Shown: positions 34,612-43,056 of the stretch, piece after piece
How positions within the stretch are numbered: position 1 is the first letter of the stretch
How the letters are laid out: each line of letters begins with the position of its first letter
The notes under the pieces: generated by a model
Told to the model about the DNA's origin: nothing
Databases searched by the model: none
What the model saw: the letters and a program-made list of their open reading frames with translations, nothing else
Position numbers and translations under genes: made by a program
NCBI GenBank assembly: GCA_018816765.1
Contig: JAHIUX010000007.1
Span: 62,001-126,000 of the forward strand
Source of the DNA: Bacteroidota bacterium
GTDB taxonomy: Bacteria; Bacteroidota; Bacteroidia; Bacteroidales; F082
Length of the DNA: 64,000 nt
Reading direction: 5' to 3'

Positions 34612-35680
34612 ATTCTTTCACCTGAACCTCGTTTTTGAGCACACTGATCGCATTCACTGCGTGGGCTTCGAGGTCGTTGACGGTAGGGTAAAGTGCAATT
34701 GGTGCCAGTTTGCCGACGCGTTTTTTCACCTGGTCGAGGAACAACTCACTGTTGAAGATGTTGCCAGTGAGGATGATTGCGTCAACTTCGCCTTCCAGGA
34801 CAGCGTATAAGGAAGCAATTTCCTTGCTCACCTGATAGGCACAGGCCTGTGAAATGAACAGGGCTTTTTCATCGCCGGCGGCAATCATGGCATTGATTTG
34901 TGTAATGCTGTCGGTGCCCAGGTAAGCCGAATAGCCCCCTTTTGAATTCAGCATTTCGTGCACTTCCTTTTCAGTATATTTTCCACTGAAACAAAGCTTT
35001 ACCAGCTGACCGGTGGGCAAGGTGCCTGACCGGGTTATGGAAAATGGTCCGCCGCCATCAAAAGCCTGGTTTACGTCAACAACCAACCCTTTCTGATGGG
35101 CGCCTACTGAGATGCCTCCAAGCCCAACGTGGCAAACAATCAGGTTTAACGCTTCATAGGCTTTGTTTACAGATTTTGCATATTTACGTGCAAAAAATTT
35201 GTGGCTGAGTGCATGGAAAATGGATTTGCGTACGAACAGCGGATGTCCGGTAATCCTTGCCAGATCCGAGAGCTCATCAACAACCACCGGATCAGCCATA
35301 TAGGCATCTTTGCCGATCATATTGGCAATATCAAATGCAATCAGCCCGCCGAGGTTGGTTTCGTGCATGCCCATGATGCCGATTTTCAGGTCCTCGACCA
35401 TTCTTTCGTTTACATGGTAAATGCCTGATTTGAGTGGTTTCACCAAGCCACTGCGGGCCATGATGATTTCGACCTTGTGAACATCAAAATCGTTGCGTGA
35501 AAGCTCATTCAGGATGGCATTTCGCCGATATTCAAGCTGATCAGGGATATGCTCAAATTGCGCCAAATCCTCCTCCGGATGCCTGATTGATTTTAGAAAC
35601 ATCGGTTCGGTATTCCTGTAAATGGCAATGCGTGTGGCCCTTTTCTCAGGGTAAATGACCAGTATTTTCTTTTGCAGCAT
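34604..35680 (-). CDS. Divergent butyrate-kinase paralogue, probably catalytically impaired
   Basis: The 358-residue protein aligns end to end with the true butyrate kinase encoded at 36881-37966. It shares the NPVVVDEL-type segment, GHPL, IFHALSHK, VGAHQKG and DGGGPFS. Key phosphate and sugar-kinase-fold motifs are altered. N-P-G-S-T-S-T-K at the N-terminus is Y-P-E-K-R-A-T-R (10-17), replacing the catalytic Asn with Tyr. V-G-R-G-G is M-A-R-S-G. H-L-G-G-G is H-V-G-L-G-G. T-G-G-I-A-H-D is T-G-N-I-F-N-S. The overall fold is kept without decay of the frame, so it looks like a selected pseudokinase or a new specificity. Divergently transcribed from ptb-buk and coupled to the next gene. Confidence 0.82.
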   Translation of the reverse strand: MLQKKILVIYPEKRATRIAIYRNTEPMFLKSIRHPEEDLAQFEHIPDQLEYRRNAILNELSRNDFDVHKVEIIMARSGLVKPLKSGIYHVNERMVEDLKIGIMGMHETNLGGLIAFDIANMIGKDAYMADPVVVDELSDLARITGHPLFVRKSIFHALSHKFFARKYAKSVNKAYEALNLIVCHVGLGGISVGAHQKGLVVDVNQAFDGGGPFSITRSGTLPTGQLVKLCFSGKYTEKEVHEMLNSKGGYSAYLGTDSITQINAMIAAGDEKALFISQACAYQVSKEIASLYAVLEGEVDAIILTGNIFNSELFLDQVKKRVGKLAPIALYPTVNDLEAHAVNAISVLKNEVQVKEYV

Positions 35681-35699
35681 GAGCGGTTGATTTTACTGA

Positions 35700-35707
35700 C
35701 AAAGATA
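35700..35707 (-). promoter_or_regulatory. -7 box of the pseudokinase operon
   Basis: The minus strand reads TATCTTTG, an exact -7 match 20 bases before the start codon. The -33 element is weak. It faces away from the ptb promoter. Confidence 0.45.
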
Positions 35708-35868
35708 AAAAGTTATTGCGAACAGTTGACTGCTTAAGCCTGTGCTTTTCACTGGCTGAAACCGATATAATCCCGGATGCCTTATCGAGGGGTTTTATTT
35801 TACAGGCGAAATGCACACAGTCGCCTAAAAATACAGGTAGCATATGGCAACAGAAGCGCAGATGTAAC

Positions 35869-35898
35869 TTGCAAATTCGACGGAAAGTATTATTTTTG
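35869..35898 (+). promoter_or_regulatory. Promoter of the ptb-buk operon
   Basis: TTG (35869-35871), a 19-base spacer and TATTTTTG (35891-35898) match the consensus fully. The leader is about 50 bases and AT-rich. Confidence 0.6.
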
Positions 35899-35954
35899 CC
35901 GCATAATGTTAATAAATTCACAAATAATTTTATCACCCAATAAATCAGCATAGT

Positions 35955-36860
35955 ATGAGAATTACCAAACTTGATCAGATGTTCGAGGTCTTGAAATCGA
36001 GTCCAAAGAAACGCCTTGTTGCTGCATATGCCAACGATGAACATTCGATAAGCGCCGTGAGCATGGCCATTGACCTTGGCATCGTTGAAGGAACCCTGGT
36101 AGGTGATGAACACGAGATCCGCCGCATCTGTGAGGAGCATCGCATCAAGGCAGAGAAGTTTACGATCGTGCATGAAGCCGACGAGATGAAAGCAGCCCTG
36201 AAAGCGGTTGAAATCATCAACAAAGGAGAGGGGAACCTGCTGATGAAAGGCCTCGTGAGTACAGACAAATATATGCGGGCCATTCTTGACAAGGAAAATG
36301 GACTGATGAACAAGGGAGCTGTATTGAGCCATGTCACTGTAATGGAAAATCCCAATTACCATAAGTTGCTAATTGTTGGTGATGTAGCCATTTTGCCGGC
36401 TCCAGAGCTTCCAGAGAAAATAGCCATTACCAACTACCTGATCAATACCGCTCACGCCCTGGGCATTGAAAAGCCAAAAGTCGCACTGATCGCTGCTTCT
36501 GAGCAGGTTTCAGTAAAGATTCAGGCCAGTGTGGATGCCTCAGTCATTTCGAAGATGGCCGACCGTGGACAGATCAAAGGCGCCTGGGTCGACGGTCCGC
36601 TGGCGCTCGACGTAGCCATTGACAAGGAAAGTGCAGAAATCAAGAAAGTGGGCGGACATGTTGCCGGTGATGCCGATTGTCTGGTGTTTCCGAACATTGA
36701 ATCGGGCAATGTGTTTTATAAAGCAAACACAAAACTTGCCAACGGAGAACAAGGAGCCATCGTTGTCGGAGCCAAAGTTCCGGCAGTATTATCTTCGAGG
36801 GGCGACAGTACGAAAACGAAACTATATTCCATTGCACTGGCAGCATTAACCACCCGCTAG
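35955..36860 (+). CDS. ptb: Phosphate butyryltransferase
   Basis: The 301-residue enzyme of the phosphotransacetylase superfamily exchanges CoA for phosphate on butyryl- or branched acyl-CoA. Recognised by the LVAAYANDEHSISAV opening (about 17-31), GNLLMKGLVSTDKYMRAIL (about 94-112), the MNKGAVLSHVTVMENP segment (about 117-132), LIVGDVAILPAPEL, and the C-terminal DCLVFPNIESGNVFYKANTKLANGEQGAIVVGAK (about 236-269). It is 20 bases upstream of butyrate kinase, the usual partner that makes ATP from acyl phosphate. Confidence 0.93.
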   Translation: MRITKLDQMFEVLKSSPKKRLVAAYANDEHSISAVSMAIDLGIVEGTLVGDEHEIRRICEEHRIKAEKFTIVHEADEMKAALKAVEIINKGEGNLLMKGLVSTDKYMRAILDKENGLMNKGAVLSHVTVMENPNYHKLLIVGDVAILPAPELPEKIAITNYLINTAHALGIEKPKVALIAASEQVSVKIQASVDASVISKMADRGQIKGAWVDGPLALDVAIDKESAEIKKVGGHVAGDADCLVFPNIESGNVFYKANTKLANGEQGAIVVGAKVPAVLSSRGDSTKTKLYSIALAALTTR

Positions 36861-36880
36861 TCGCAGGAAACACAATATAC

Positions 36881-37966
36881 ATGGACCAACCGGAAGAAGT
36901 ACGTATTTTAACGATCAACCCAGGATCAACCTCAACAAAATTCGCTGTTTTTGTAGGGACTGATCCTGTGTTTATTAAAACCATCAGGCACAGCAGTGAG
37001 GAGTTAGCGCCTTACGAAAAAATCACTGATCAGTTTCAGTTTCGCAAAGAGCTGATCCTGACTCAGCTGAAACAGGCCGATATCAATCTTAGCGAAATAA
37101 GGGCTGTTGTGGGCCGGGGAGGGTTGCTCAAACCAATTGAGTCGGGTGTGTATGCCGTGAATCAGGCCATGATGAACGACCTGCGCAATAGTCCGCTTGG
37201 CGAACATGCCAGCAACCTGGGTGGGTTGATTGCTTACGACATTGCATTGTCATTGCCTGACGCACAGGCGTTTATTGCCAATCCTGTTGTTGTCGATGAA
37301 TTGGATGAAATTGCCCGAATTTCAGGACATCCGTTATTGCCCCGTATTTCGATCTTCCATGCGCTTAACCAGAAAGCCGTCGCGCGACAGCATGCCAGGT
37401 CAATTATGCGGCGTTACGAAGATCTGAATCTAATTGTGGTGCACCTTGGTGGCGGAATCACCGTGGGTGCGCACAAACAAGGCAGGGTGGTTGATGTGAA
37501 TCAGGGACTTGATGGCGATGGTCCTTTCTCACCCGAAAGAACCGGAAGTCTTCCGGTAGGAGAACTTGTAAGACTATGTTTTACAGGAAAGTACACCCAA
37601 AAGGAAATCCTTAAAATGATCAAGGGAGAAGGCGGATTGGTTGCCTATCTGGGCACCAACAGTGCCTATGAAGTGGAACAAAAGGTGCAACAAGGTGATA
37701 AATATGCCGAATTGATCTATAATGCGATGGCTTATCAGGTGGCAAAAGAAATCGGTGCCATGGCCACTGTGTTGAAGTTTCAGGTGGACGGCATCCTCAT
37801 CACCGGTGGTATTGCCCACGACAAATACTTTGTAAATCAGGTCATCGAGCGGGTGCATAAAATTGCCCCGGTGCACGTTTATCCGGGAGAGGATGAATTA
37901 AAGGCATTGGCGATGAACGGATTACGTGTTCTTACAGGCGAAACCACCCCAAAAATTTACGCCTGA
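36881..37966 (+). CDS. buk: Butyrate kinase
   Basis: The 361-residue acetate/sugar kinase-fold enzyme is complete. It has INPGSTSTK (12-20) with catalytic Asn13, VGRGGLLKP with the substrate Arg, NPVVVDELDEIARISGHPL, HLGGGITVGAHKQGRVVDVNQGLDGDGPFSPERTG with the Gly-rich phosphate loop and catalytic Asp/Arg, and a GGIAHDKYF adenosine motif. It would finish fermentation of butyryl-CoA or branched acyl-CoA to the acid with gain of ATP. Together with ptb it links acyl-CoA made from leucine or other amino acids to energy. Confidence 0.94.
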   Translation: MDQPEEVRILTINPGSTSTKFAVFVGTDPVFIKTIRHSSEELAPYEKITDQFQFRKELILTQLKQADINLSEIRAVVGRGGLLKPIESGVYAVNQAMMNDLRNSPLGEHASNLGGLIAYDIALSLPDAQAFIANPVVVDELDEIARISGHPLLPRISIFHALNQKAVARQHARSIMRRYEDLNLIVVHLGGGITVGAHKQGRVVDVNQGLDGDGPFSPERTGSLPVGELVRLCFTGKYTQKEILKMIKGEGGLVAYLGTNSAYEVEQKVQQGDKYAELIYNAMAYQVAKEIGAMATVLKFQVDGILITGGIAHDKYFVNQVIERVHKIAPVHVYPGEDELKALAMNGLRVLTGETTPKIYA

Positions 37967-38174
37967 TCCCATACTCTTTGTCGCTGAATAAGGATCGCAA
38001 TCAGCATCTTTTTTCAAGAAAAACGGGTATTCAACCCCTGTGCATGCAACTCTTTGGTTATCTAGGTTGTCAGGATAAATGTGTTTGAAAAATTTCAAAA
38101 ATGATTAGGGTAAAAAAAAATCGCTAATTTTATCACGTTTTTCAATCAATCACATTTATTTAAACCTGATTTTC

Positions 38175-41100
38175 ATGAAAAAAACCCTTACCATTTTATT
38201 GCTTGCCTTGTTGGCAATAACAGTAGTTGGTGTTAATTGGTTAATCGGCGACGACACAAAGTCGGAGCGTGATCGCAGAAATATGGTCGATACCAGAATT
38301 GACAACAATGGTTATTATCAGCGTATGGCCGAGAAAGGACTATATACCTTAAATCCGGAAGTAAAAGTGGCCCCGGCTGTTTTTACCGGAAGCAAGATTA
38401 AAGCCTTTTCTGTTGTTACTGAAGACTCTCCAGACGTACCGGTGACAGAAATTAACTCAACCCAAAGCGAAAACTCAGTTTTCGTAAACCCCAATGACCC
38501 TGAAAACGTCCTGAACTCAAACAACTCAACCCAAAACCCTGTTGGGAACTTATACGGTGCAAATGATTTTCATGCATTCGATGGTGGGTTAACCTGGGAA
38601 GGTCAGGTTGAAGGTGCCGGCGGATCCAATTCAGGTGACCCGGCGGTTGCTATTGGCCTGAACGGACGTTGGTATGTGAATTATATCTCAAATCCTGGCG
38701 GACAAGGGGTTGCATTCACTGATAACAATGGCCAGACATGGACAACAAAAACCATTGCTCCGAATCCGGGACAACTGGCCGACAAGAACCACTTCTGGAT
38801 CGACAACAGCCTAACAAGCCCTTACGAAGGAAACCTGTATAACCTGTGGACTGATTTCGGCGGAACCAATGACCTGGAAATCGTTGCTTCGCGCTCAACC
38901 GATGACGGAAACACCTGGAGCACCCGTGTAAGCATCAGCAATGCTGTGAATGCCGGAAGTCATAACCAGGGTGTGAACATCAACAGTGGCCCTAATGGCG
39001 AAGTGTATGCCGCCTGGGCAATTTATGACGGATGGCCAACAGACGAATCAGCCATTGGGTTTGCCAAATCGCTCGATGGTGGTGCCACATGGCAGCCCGC
39101 AAGCCGGATCATTTCGAACATCCGTGGTATCAGAACATCTGAAACGGGCAAAAACATGCGCGTGAACTCATTCCCTGTAATGACTGTTGATATATCGAAC
39201 GGACCCAATGCAGGAACCATTTATATTGTCTGGTCAAACATCGGAACACCTGGTGTGAATACTGCTGTCAGTACAGACGTATATATCATTAAATCAAGCG
39301 ATCAGGGCGCTACCTGGTCGAGCCCGGTCAGGGTAAACCAGGATCCTTTCGGACAGGGAAAAGAACACTACTTGCCCTGGATTACCTGCGATCCTGAAAA
39401 TGGAATCTTGAGTGCAATATTCTACGACGACCGCAATGTGACATCATCACAATGCGAGGTTTTCTGTGCCAACAGCGATGATGGCGGTGAAACCTGGGAA
39501 GACTTTAAGGTATCCGATGTAGCCTTTACTCCTTCACCGATTCCTGGTCTGGCTGGTGGATACATGGGCGACTACCTTGGAATTAGTGCCCGAGGAGGCA
39601 AGGTTTATCCGGTTTGGCCTGATAACCGCAGTGGACACATCATGAGCTATTGCTCACCTTACGAAACCAATCCGCTCAACCGTCCGACAAACCTTGTAGG
39701 CGTTGTTGAATTTGAATCGGGTCAGACAAACCTCGACTGGACCTATGAGGCTGGTCCCGGATTCATTCACTTCAACCTGTATCGCGATAATGAAATTATC
39801 GCTGTTCCTACATCCAATACCTATATTGATCAGTTACCTGATTATGGCATGTATAGCTACAAGGTTACCGCAGTGTATGAAGGCGACCTCGAAAGCGGTG
39901 CCACAACAACCGGCGTTCAGTGGGGTGATGCACAAATAGCCTCTGATCCGCTCACCGTTTATCAGATGTTAATGCCCGATTCAACAGCAAGCCAATACCT
40001 GATCATCTCAAATGTTGGCCAATTGGAAATGAGTTATGATGTGCACTCACAGATCATCACGACAAAAGAGCAGAATGTATACTGCGATGCAGCCGGCGGT
40101 GGCGATGAATATATTTCACGTGTAACTTTTGGCGCCGTCGACAATGCTACTGCCAGCAACAGTTATGGTGATTATACCAGCATGGTTGAAAACGTGATGG
40201 GTAGTCAGCCACTCGAAGTGGTCATTGAAAATGGCAATCCATATGCAGCCGACCAGGTCGGTGTTTGGGTCGACTGGGATCAGGATGGTGTATTTAACGA
40301 TGAAGCTGTTGTTGTTTCAGGCACACCCGGCATGGGACCTTACACAGCTTCAATTATCGCTCCATCGACAGCAAGCCCTGGCCTGACCCGAATGAGAATC
40401 AGGCTGACCTACACCGGCGAGGTTGCTCCTTGCGGAACAACAACTTATGGTGAAGTGGAAGATTATTCACTGTATATTGTCAGCTGGTTAAGCTATAGCC
40501 CATCCTTTGGTGTGGTTGCTCCAGGCGAAACCGATACCATCACCCTTGGTTTTGATGCCAGAGACCTGGAAACCGGCGATTATTATGCCAACATCTTTAT
40601 CAACAGCAACGACCCTGACAATGGTGAAGTGGTATTGCCCATTCATATGCGCGTAACCGACCTGCAGATTGTTTCTTATGCCGACACAACCAGTGTTTGC
40701 TTCGAAAATCCTGTCCAGCTTACCACTGAAGTAGCAGGTGGTTCAGGCGAATATACCTTTATGTGGAAAAACCAGGCCGAAGACATCATCTCGACAGAGC
40801 AAAACCCAATTATACTGCCCACAATGTCGGATGTGTTTACAGCCTATGCTTCTGATGGCATTGACACCATCGCTGCCGAAGGAATTGCAGTAACCGTTTA
40901 CGATTTGCCTGTGGTTGATCTTGGCATTGATACCGAAATCTGCGGAGGCGAAACACAGTTGCTTAATGCCGGAAATGAAGGCGCAAGCTTCCTTTGGTCC
41001 ACGGGTGAAACAACCCAGACCATCATTGTCGATTCTGTTGGCTTTGGCTATGGCATTCGCGAAATTACTGTGGCCGTTACCAATTCAACCAATTGTGTGG

Positions 41101-41405
41101 CCATGGATACCGTAAAGGTTAATTTCCTCGATTGCACCAGCATCAACGAACAACTCAGCCTGAAAGTGGATGTTTATCCAAACCCGGGCAATGGCTTGTT
41201 TAACCTGCAACTGTCCGGTTCAACCGTACAGAAAGTCAATTTGACGGTTATGAACGCCGGTGGCACTGTGGTTTATTCAGCCAATGCCATTCAGGTGAAC
41301 GGAAACCAGAAAATTCAGATTGATCTGAGCCGTCAGCCTGCTGGTGTTTACAGCCTGATCATCGATGGCAAACAACGCATAAGCCGCAAACTTATCATAC
41401 AATAA
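38175..41405 (+). CDS. T9SS-secreted BNR-repeat/GEVED protein
   Basis: The 1076-residue protein has a signal peptide or anchor at the N-terminus. A beta-propeller (about 110-510) follows with at least four Asp-box/BNR motifs of the form S-x-D-x-G-x-T-W (DDGNTWST, LDGGATWQ, SDQGATWSS, DDGGETWED), as in sialidases. Next come a fibronectin-like stretch (about 515-580) and a GEVED domain (about 635-770; DQVGVWVDWDQDGVFND and YGEVEDYSL). Ig-like modules precede the C-terminal type IX sorting domain (YPNPGNGLFNLQ ... YSLIIDGKQRISRKLIIQ). No catalytic Asp/Tyr/Glu set of a true sialidase could be assigned. It is likely exported by T9SS to the surface or medium, as an adhesin or glycan-binding hydrolase. 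Confidence 0.85.
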   Translation: MKKTLTILLLALLAITVVGVNWLIGDDTKSERDRRNMVDTRIDNNGYYQRMAEKGLYTLNPEVKVAPAVFTGSKIKAFSVVTEDSPDVPVTEINSTQSENSVFVNPNDPENVLNSNNSTQNPVGNLYGANDFHAFDGGLTWEGQVEGAGGSNSGDPAVAIGLNGRWYVNYISNPGGQGVAFTDNNGQTWTTKTIAPNPGQLADKNHFWIDNSLTSPYEGNLYNLWTDFGGTNDLEIVASRSTDDGNTWSTRVSISNAVNAGSHNQGVNINSGPNGEVYAAWAIYDGWPTDESAIGFAKSLDGGATWQPASRIISNIRGIRTSETGKNMRVNSFPVMTVDISNGPNAGTIYIVWSNIGTPGVNTAVSTDVYIIKSSDQGATWSSPVRVNQDPFGQGKEHYLPWITCDPENGILSAIFYDDRNVTSSQCEVFCANSDDGGETWEDFKVSDVAFTPSPIPGLAGGYMGDYLGISARGGKVYPVWPDNRSGHIMSYCSPYETNPLNRPTNLVGVVEFESGQTNLDWTYEAGPGFIHFNLYRDNEIIAVPTSNTYIDQLPDYGMYSYKVTAVYEGDLESGATTTGVQWGDAQIASDPLTVYQMLMPDSTASQYLIISNVGQLEMSYDVHSQIITTKEQNVYCDAAGGGDEYISRVTFGAVDNATASNSYGDYTSMVENVMGSQPLEVVIENGNPYAADQVGVWVDWDQDGVFNDEAVVVSGTPGMGPYTASIIAPSTASPGLTRMRIRLTYTGEVAPCGTTTYGEVEDYSLYIVSWLSYSPSFGVVAPGETDTITLGFDARDLETGDYYANIFINSNDPDNGEVVLPIHMRVTDLQIVSYADTTSVCFENPVQLTTEVAGGSGEYTFMWKNQAEDIISTEQNPIILPTMSDVFTAYASDGIDTIAAEGIAVTVYDLPVVDLGIDTEICGGETQLLNAGNEGASFLWSTGETTQTIIVDSVGFGYGIREITVAVTNSTNCVAMDTVKVNFLDCTSINEQLSLKVDVYPNPGNGLFNLQLSGSTVQKVNLTVMNAGGTVVYSANAIQVNGNQKIQIDLSRQPAGVYSLIIDGKQRISRKLIIQ

Positions 41406-41445
41406 ACTTAATTCGAAATTAATATTAACCAAAACTGAATCTGAA

Positions 41446-42936
41446 ATGAAAAAAGTCGCTTTAGTTTTTTTGCTTGTACTGACAACAGTATTTGTCAGGG
41501 CACAGCAAATACCCCGTGAGATGGTGCTTGTTGAAATAGGAACAGGTACCTGGTGTACATATTGCCCCGGCGCTGCTATGGGTGCCGATGACCTGATCGA
41601 GAACGGCCACCCTGTGGCAATTATCGAAAACCACAATGGTGATCCTTATGCCAATGCATATTCCAATGCAAGGAATTCGTTCTACAACATTACCGGATAC
41701 CCAACTGCTTATTTTGACGGAGGAAATGCATCTGTAGGTGGTAGCCATTCACAAAGCATGTACAGCACCTATCTGCCAAGGGTGAATGCCCGATTGGCCG
41801 TGCCAACTTCATTCAGAATCAACATTTTCGGCACAAATACCGGTAATGTGTACAATGTGAAGGTAAGGATTGAAAAAGTGGCCGACTACAGTGGCAGCAT
41901 TGTTGTGCACCTTGCCCTTACCGAATCTGAAATTATGGTAAACTGGCAGGGCCAGGATCACCTGAATTTTGTAAATCGCCTGATGGTTCCAAATCAGAAT
42001 GGTACACCAATTACGATTACAACCGGACAGACAATGGATGTTGACCTGACCTTTACCTTTAATAACAGCTGGGTAGCTGAACATTGCGAACTGGTTGCCT
42101 GGGCTCAGAACAACGCTACCAAAGAAGTCGTTCACAGCAACAAGGTTGCACTGCTCGAACTCGATCCGGGTCAGCCTACTTTCCTGTCTGACTTTACATC
42201 AAACAAAACTGACCTGTGTCAGCCCGGAACAGTAAAATTCTACAACAACTCGATTGGTAATCCTACAAGTTTCGACTGGCAGTTCCCTGGCGGAAACCCG
42301 GCCACATCGAACCTCGAAAACCCGATTATCTATTACAGCGCTGTTGGCGAATATGACGTTACCCTGACCATTTCTGATGGAGTGAATACATCAACTACCT
42401 CAAAAGAAAAATACATCGGCGTACACAATGCACCCGAAGTATTGTTTGGCGAAGTGCCTGTTCAGTGTATTTTCTGGGATCCTTATCAGTTAACCGAAGG
42501 CATTCCGGCTGGAGGAACCTACTCAGGAACTGGTGTAGTTGACGGCTATTTCGATCCAAGTGTTGCCGGCGCAGGTCAGCACACAATCACCTATGATTAT
42601 ACTGATGAGTTTGGTTGCAGCAATTCAGCTACCCAAATGATCAGTGTGGATAATTGTACAGCAATCAAGGAACAGCTTGAAGGTGTTTCGGTTTCTTTAT
42701 TCCCCAACCCAAGTAATGGTAAGTTCATTGTTGAACTCAACGGCAAAAACACCAACGGCATAAGCATGCGTGTTGTGAACAACCTGGGTAAGGTCGTTTT
42801 CGAAAACAACCAGATCAATGTTGTTGGCGATTATCACCAGGAAATTGACCTCAGTGGTATGGCCGAAGGCGTCTACTTCGTACAACTCGAATCAAACGGT
42901 AAAACCCTCAGCAAGAAAATTGTTGTAAGGTTCTAA
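41446..42936 (+). CDS. T9SS-secreted Omp28-related thioredoxin-fold protein with PKD domain
   Basis: The 496-residue protein has a signal peptide (cleavage after VRAQ). An Omp28-like domain (about 25-235) follows with a thioredoxin-type loop G-T-W-C-T-Y-C-P-G (Cys-x-x-Cys). A PKD domain (about 250-330) includes FDWQFPGGNPATSNLENPIIYYSAVGEYDVTL, then an Ig-like module. The end is a type IX sorting domain (FPNPSNGKFIVEL ... VYFVQLESNGKTLSKKIVVRF). The CxxC and Omp28 relation suggest redox or fibre-type surface roles; activity is unknown. It starts 40 bases after the BNR protein stop, so both cargos are probably co-transcribed and end at the terminator below. Confidence 0.85.
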   Translation: MKKVALVFLLVLTTVFVRAQQIPREMVLVEIGTGTWCTYCPGAAMGADDLIENGHPVAIIENHNGDPYANAYSNARNSFYNITGYPTAYFDGGNASVGGSHSQSMYSTYLPRVNARLAVPTSFRINIFGTNTGNVYNVKVRIEKVADYSGSIVVHLALTESEIMVNWQGQDHLNFVNRLMVPNQNGTPITITTGQTMDVDLTFTFNNSWVAEHCELVAWAQNNATKEVVHSNKVALLELDPGQPTFLSDFTSNKTDLCQPGTVKFYNNSIGNPTSFDWQFPGGNPATSNLENPIIYYSAVGEYDVTLTISDGVNTSTTSKEKYIGVHNAPEVLFGEVPVQCIFWDPYQLTEGIPAGGTYSGTGVVDGYFDPSVAGAGQHTITYDYTDEFGCSNSATQMISVDNCTAIKEQLEGVSVSLFPNPSNGKFIVELNGKNTNGISMRVVNNLGKVVFENNQINVVGDYHQEIDLSGMAEGVYFVQLESNGKTLSKKIVVRF

Positions 42937-42957
42937 TCCAATTTTGATACTTTGCTA

Positions 42958-42993
42958 AAACCCGGTTTCGCAAGTAGCCGGGTTTTTGCTTTT
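42958..42993 (+). terminator. Intrinsic terminator after the T9SS cargo genes
   Basis: AAACCCGG (42958-42965) pairs with CCGGGTTT (42978-42985) and is followed by a T-rich run (TTTGCTTTTT). It ends 20 bases before the lysS -33 element, separating the two units cleanly. Confidence 0.8.
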
Positions 42994-43013
42994 TCCTGAC
43001 TGCTGATGCTGCA

Positions 43014-43042
43014 TTGGGCGTGTTGTGAAATCGCTATCTTTG
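43014..43042 (+). promoter_or_regulatory. Promoter of lysS
   Basis: TTG (43014-43016), an 18-base spacer and TATCTTTG (43035-43042). Transcription would begin near 43048, only about 9 bases before the ATG at 43057, giving a very short leader. Confidence 0.6.
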
Positions 43043-43056
43043 CAAAAAATTTGTTT

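Noticed and set aside
38175-41405. Calling the BNR protein a sialidase
   Set aside because: Asp-box repeats alone occur in many propellers; the catalytic Arg triad and Tyr/Glu pair could not be found.
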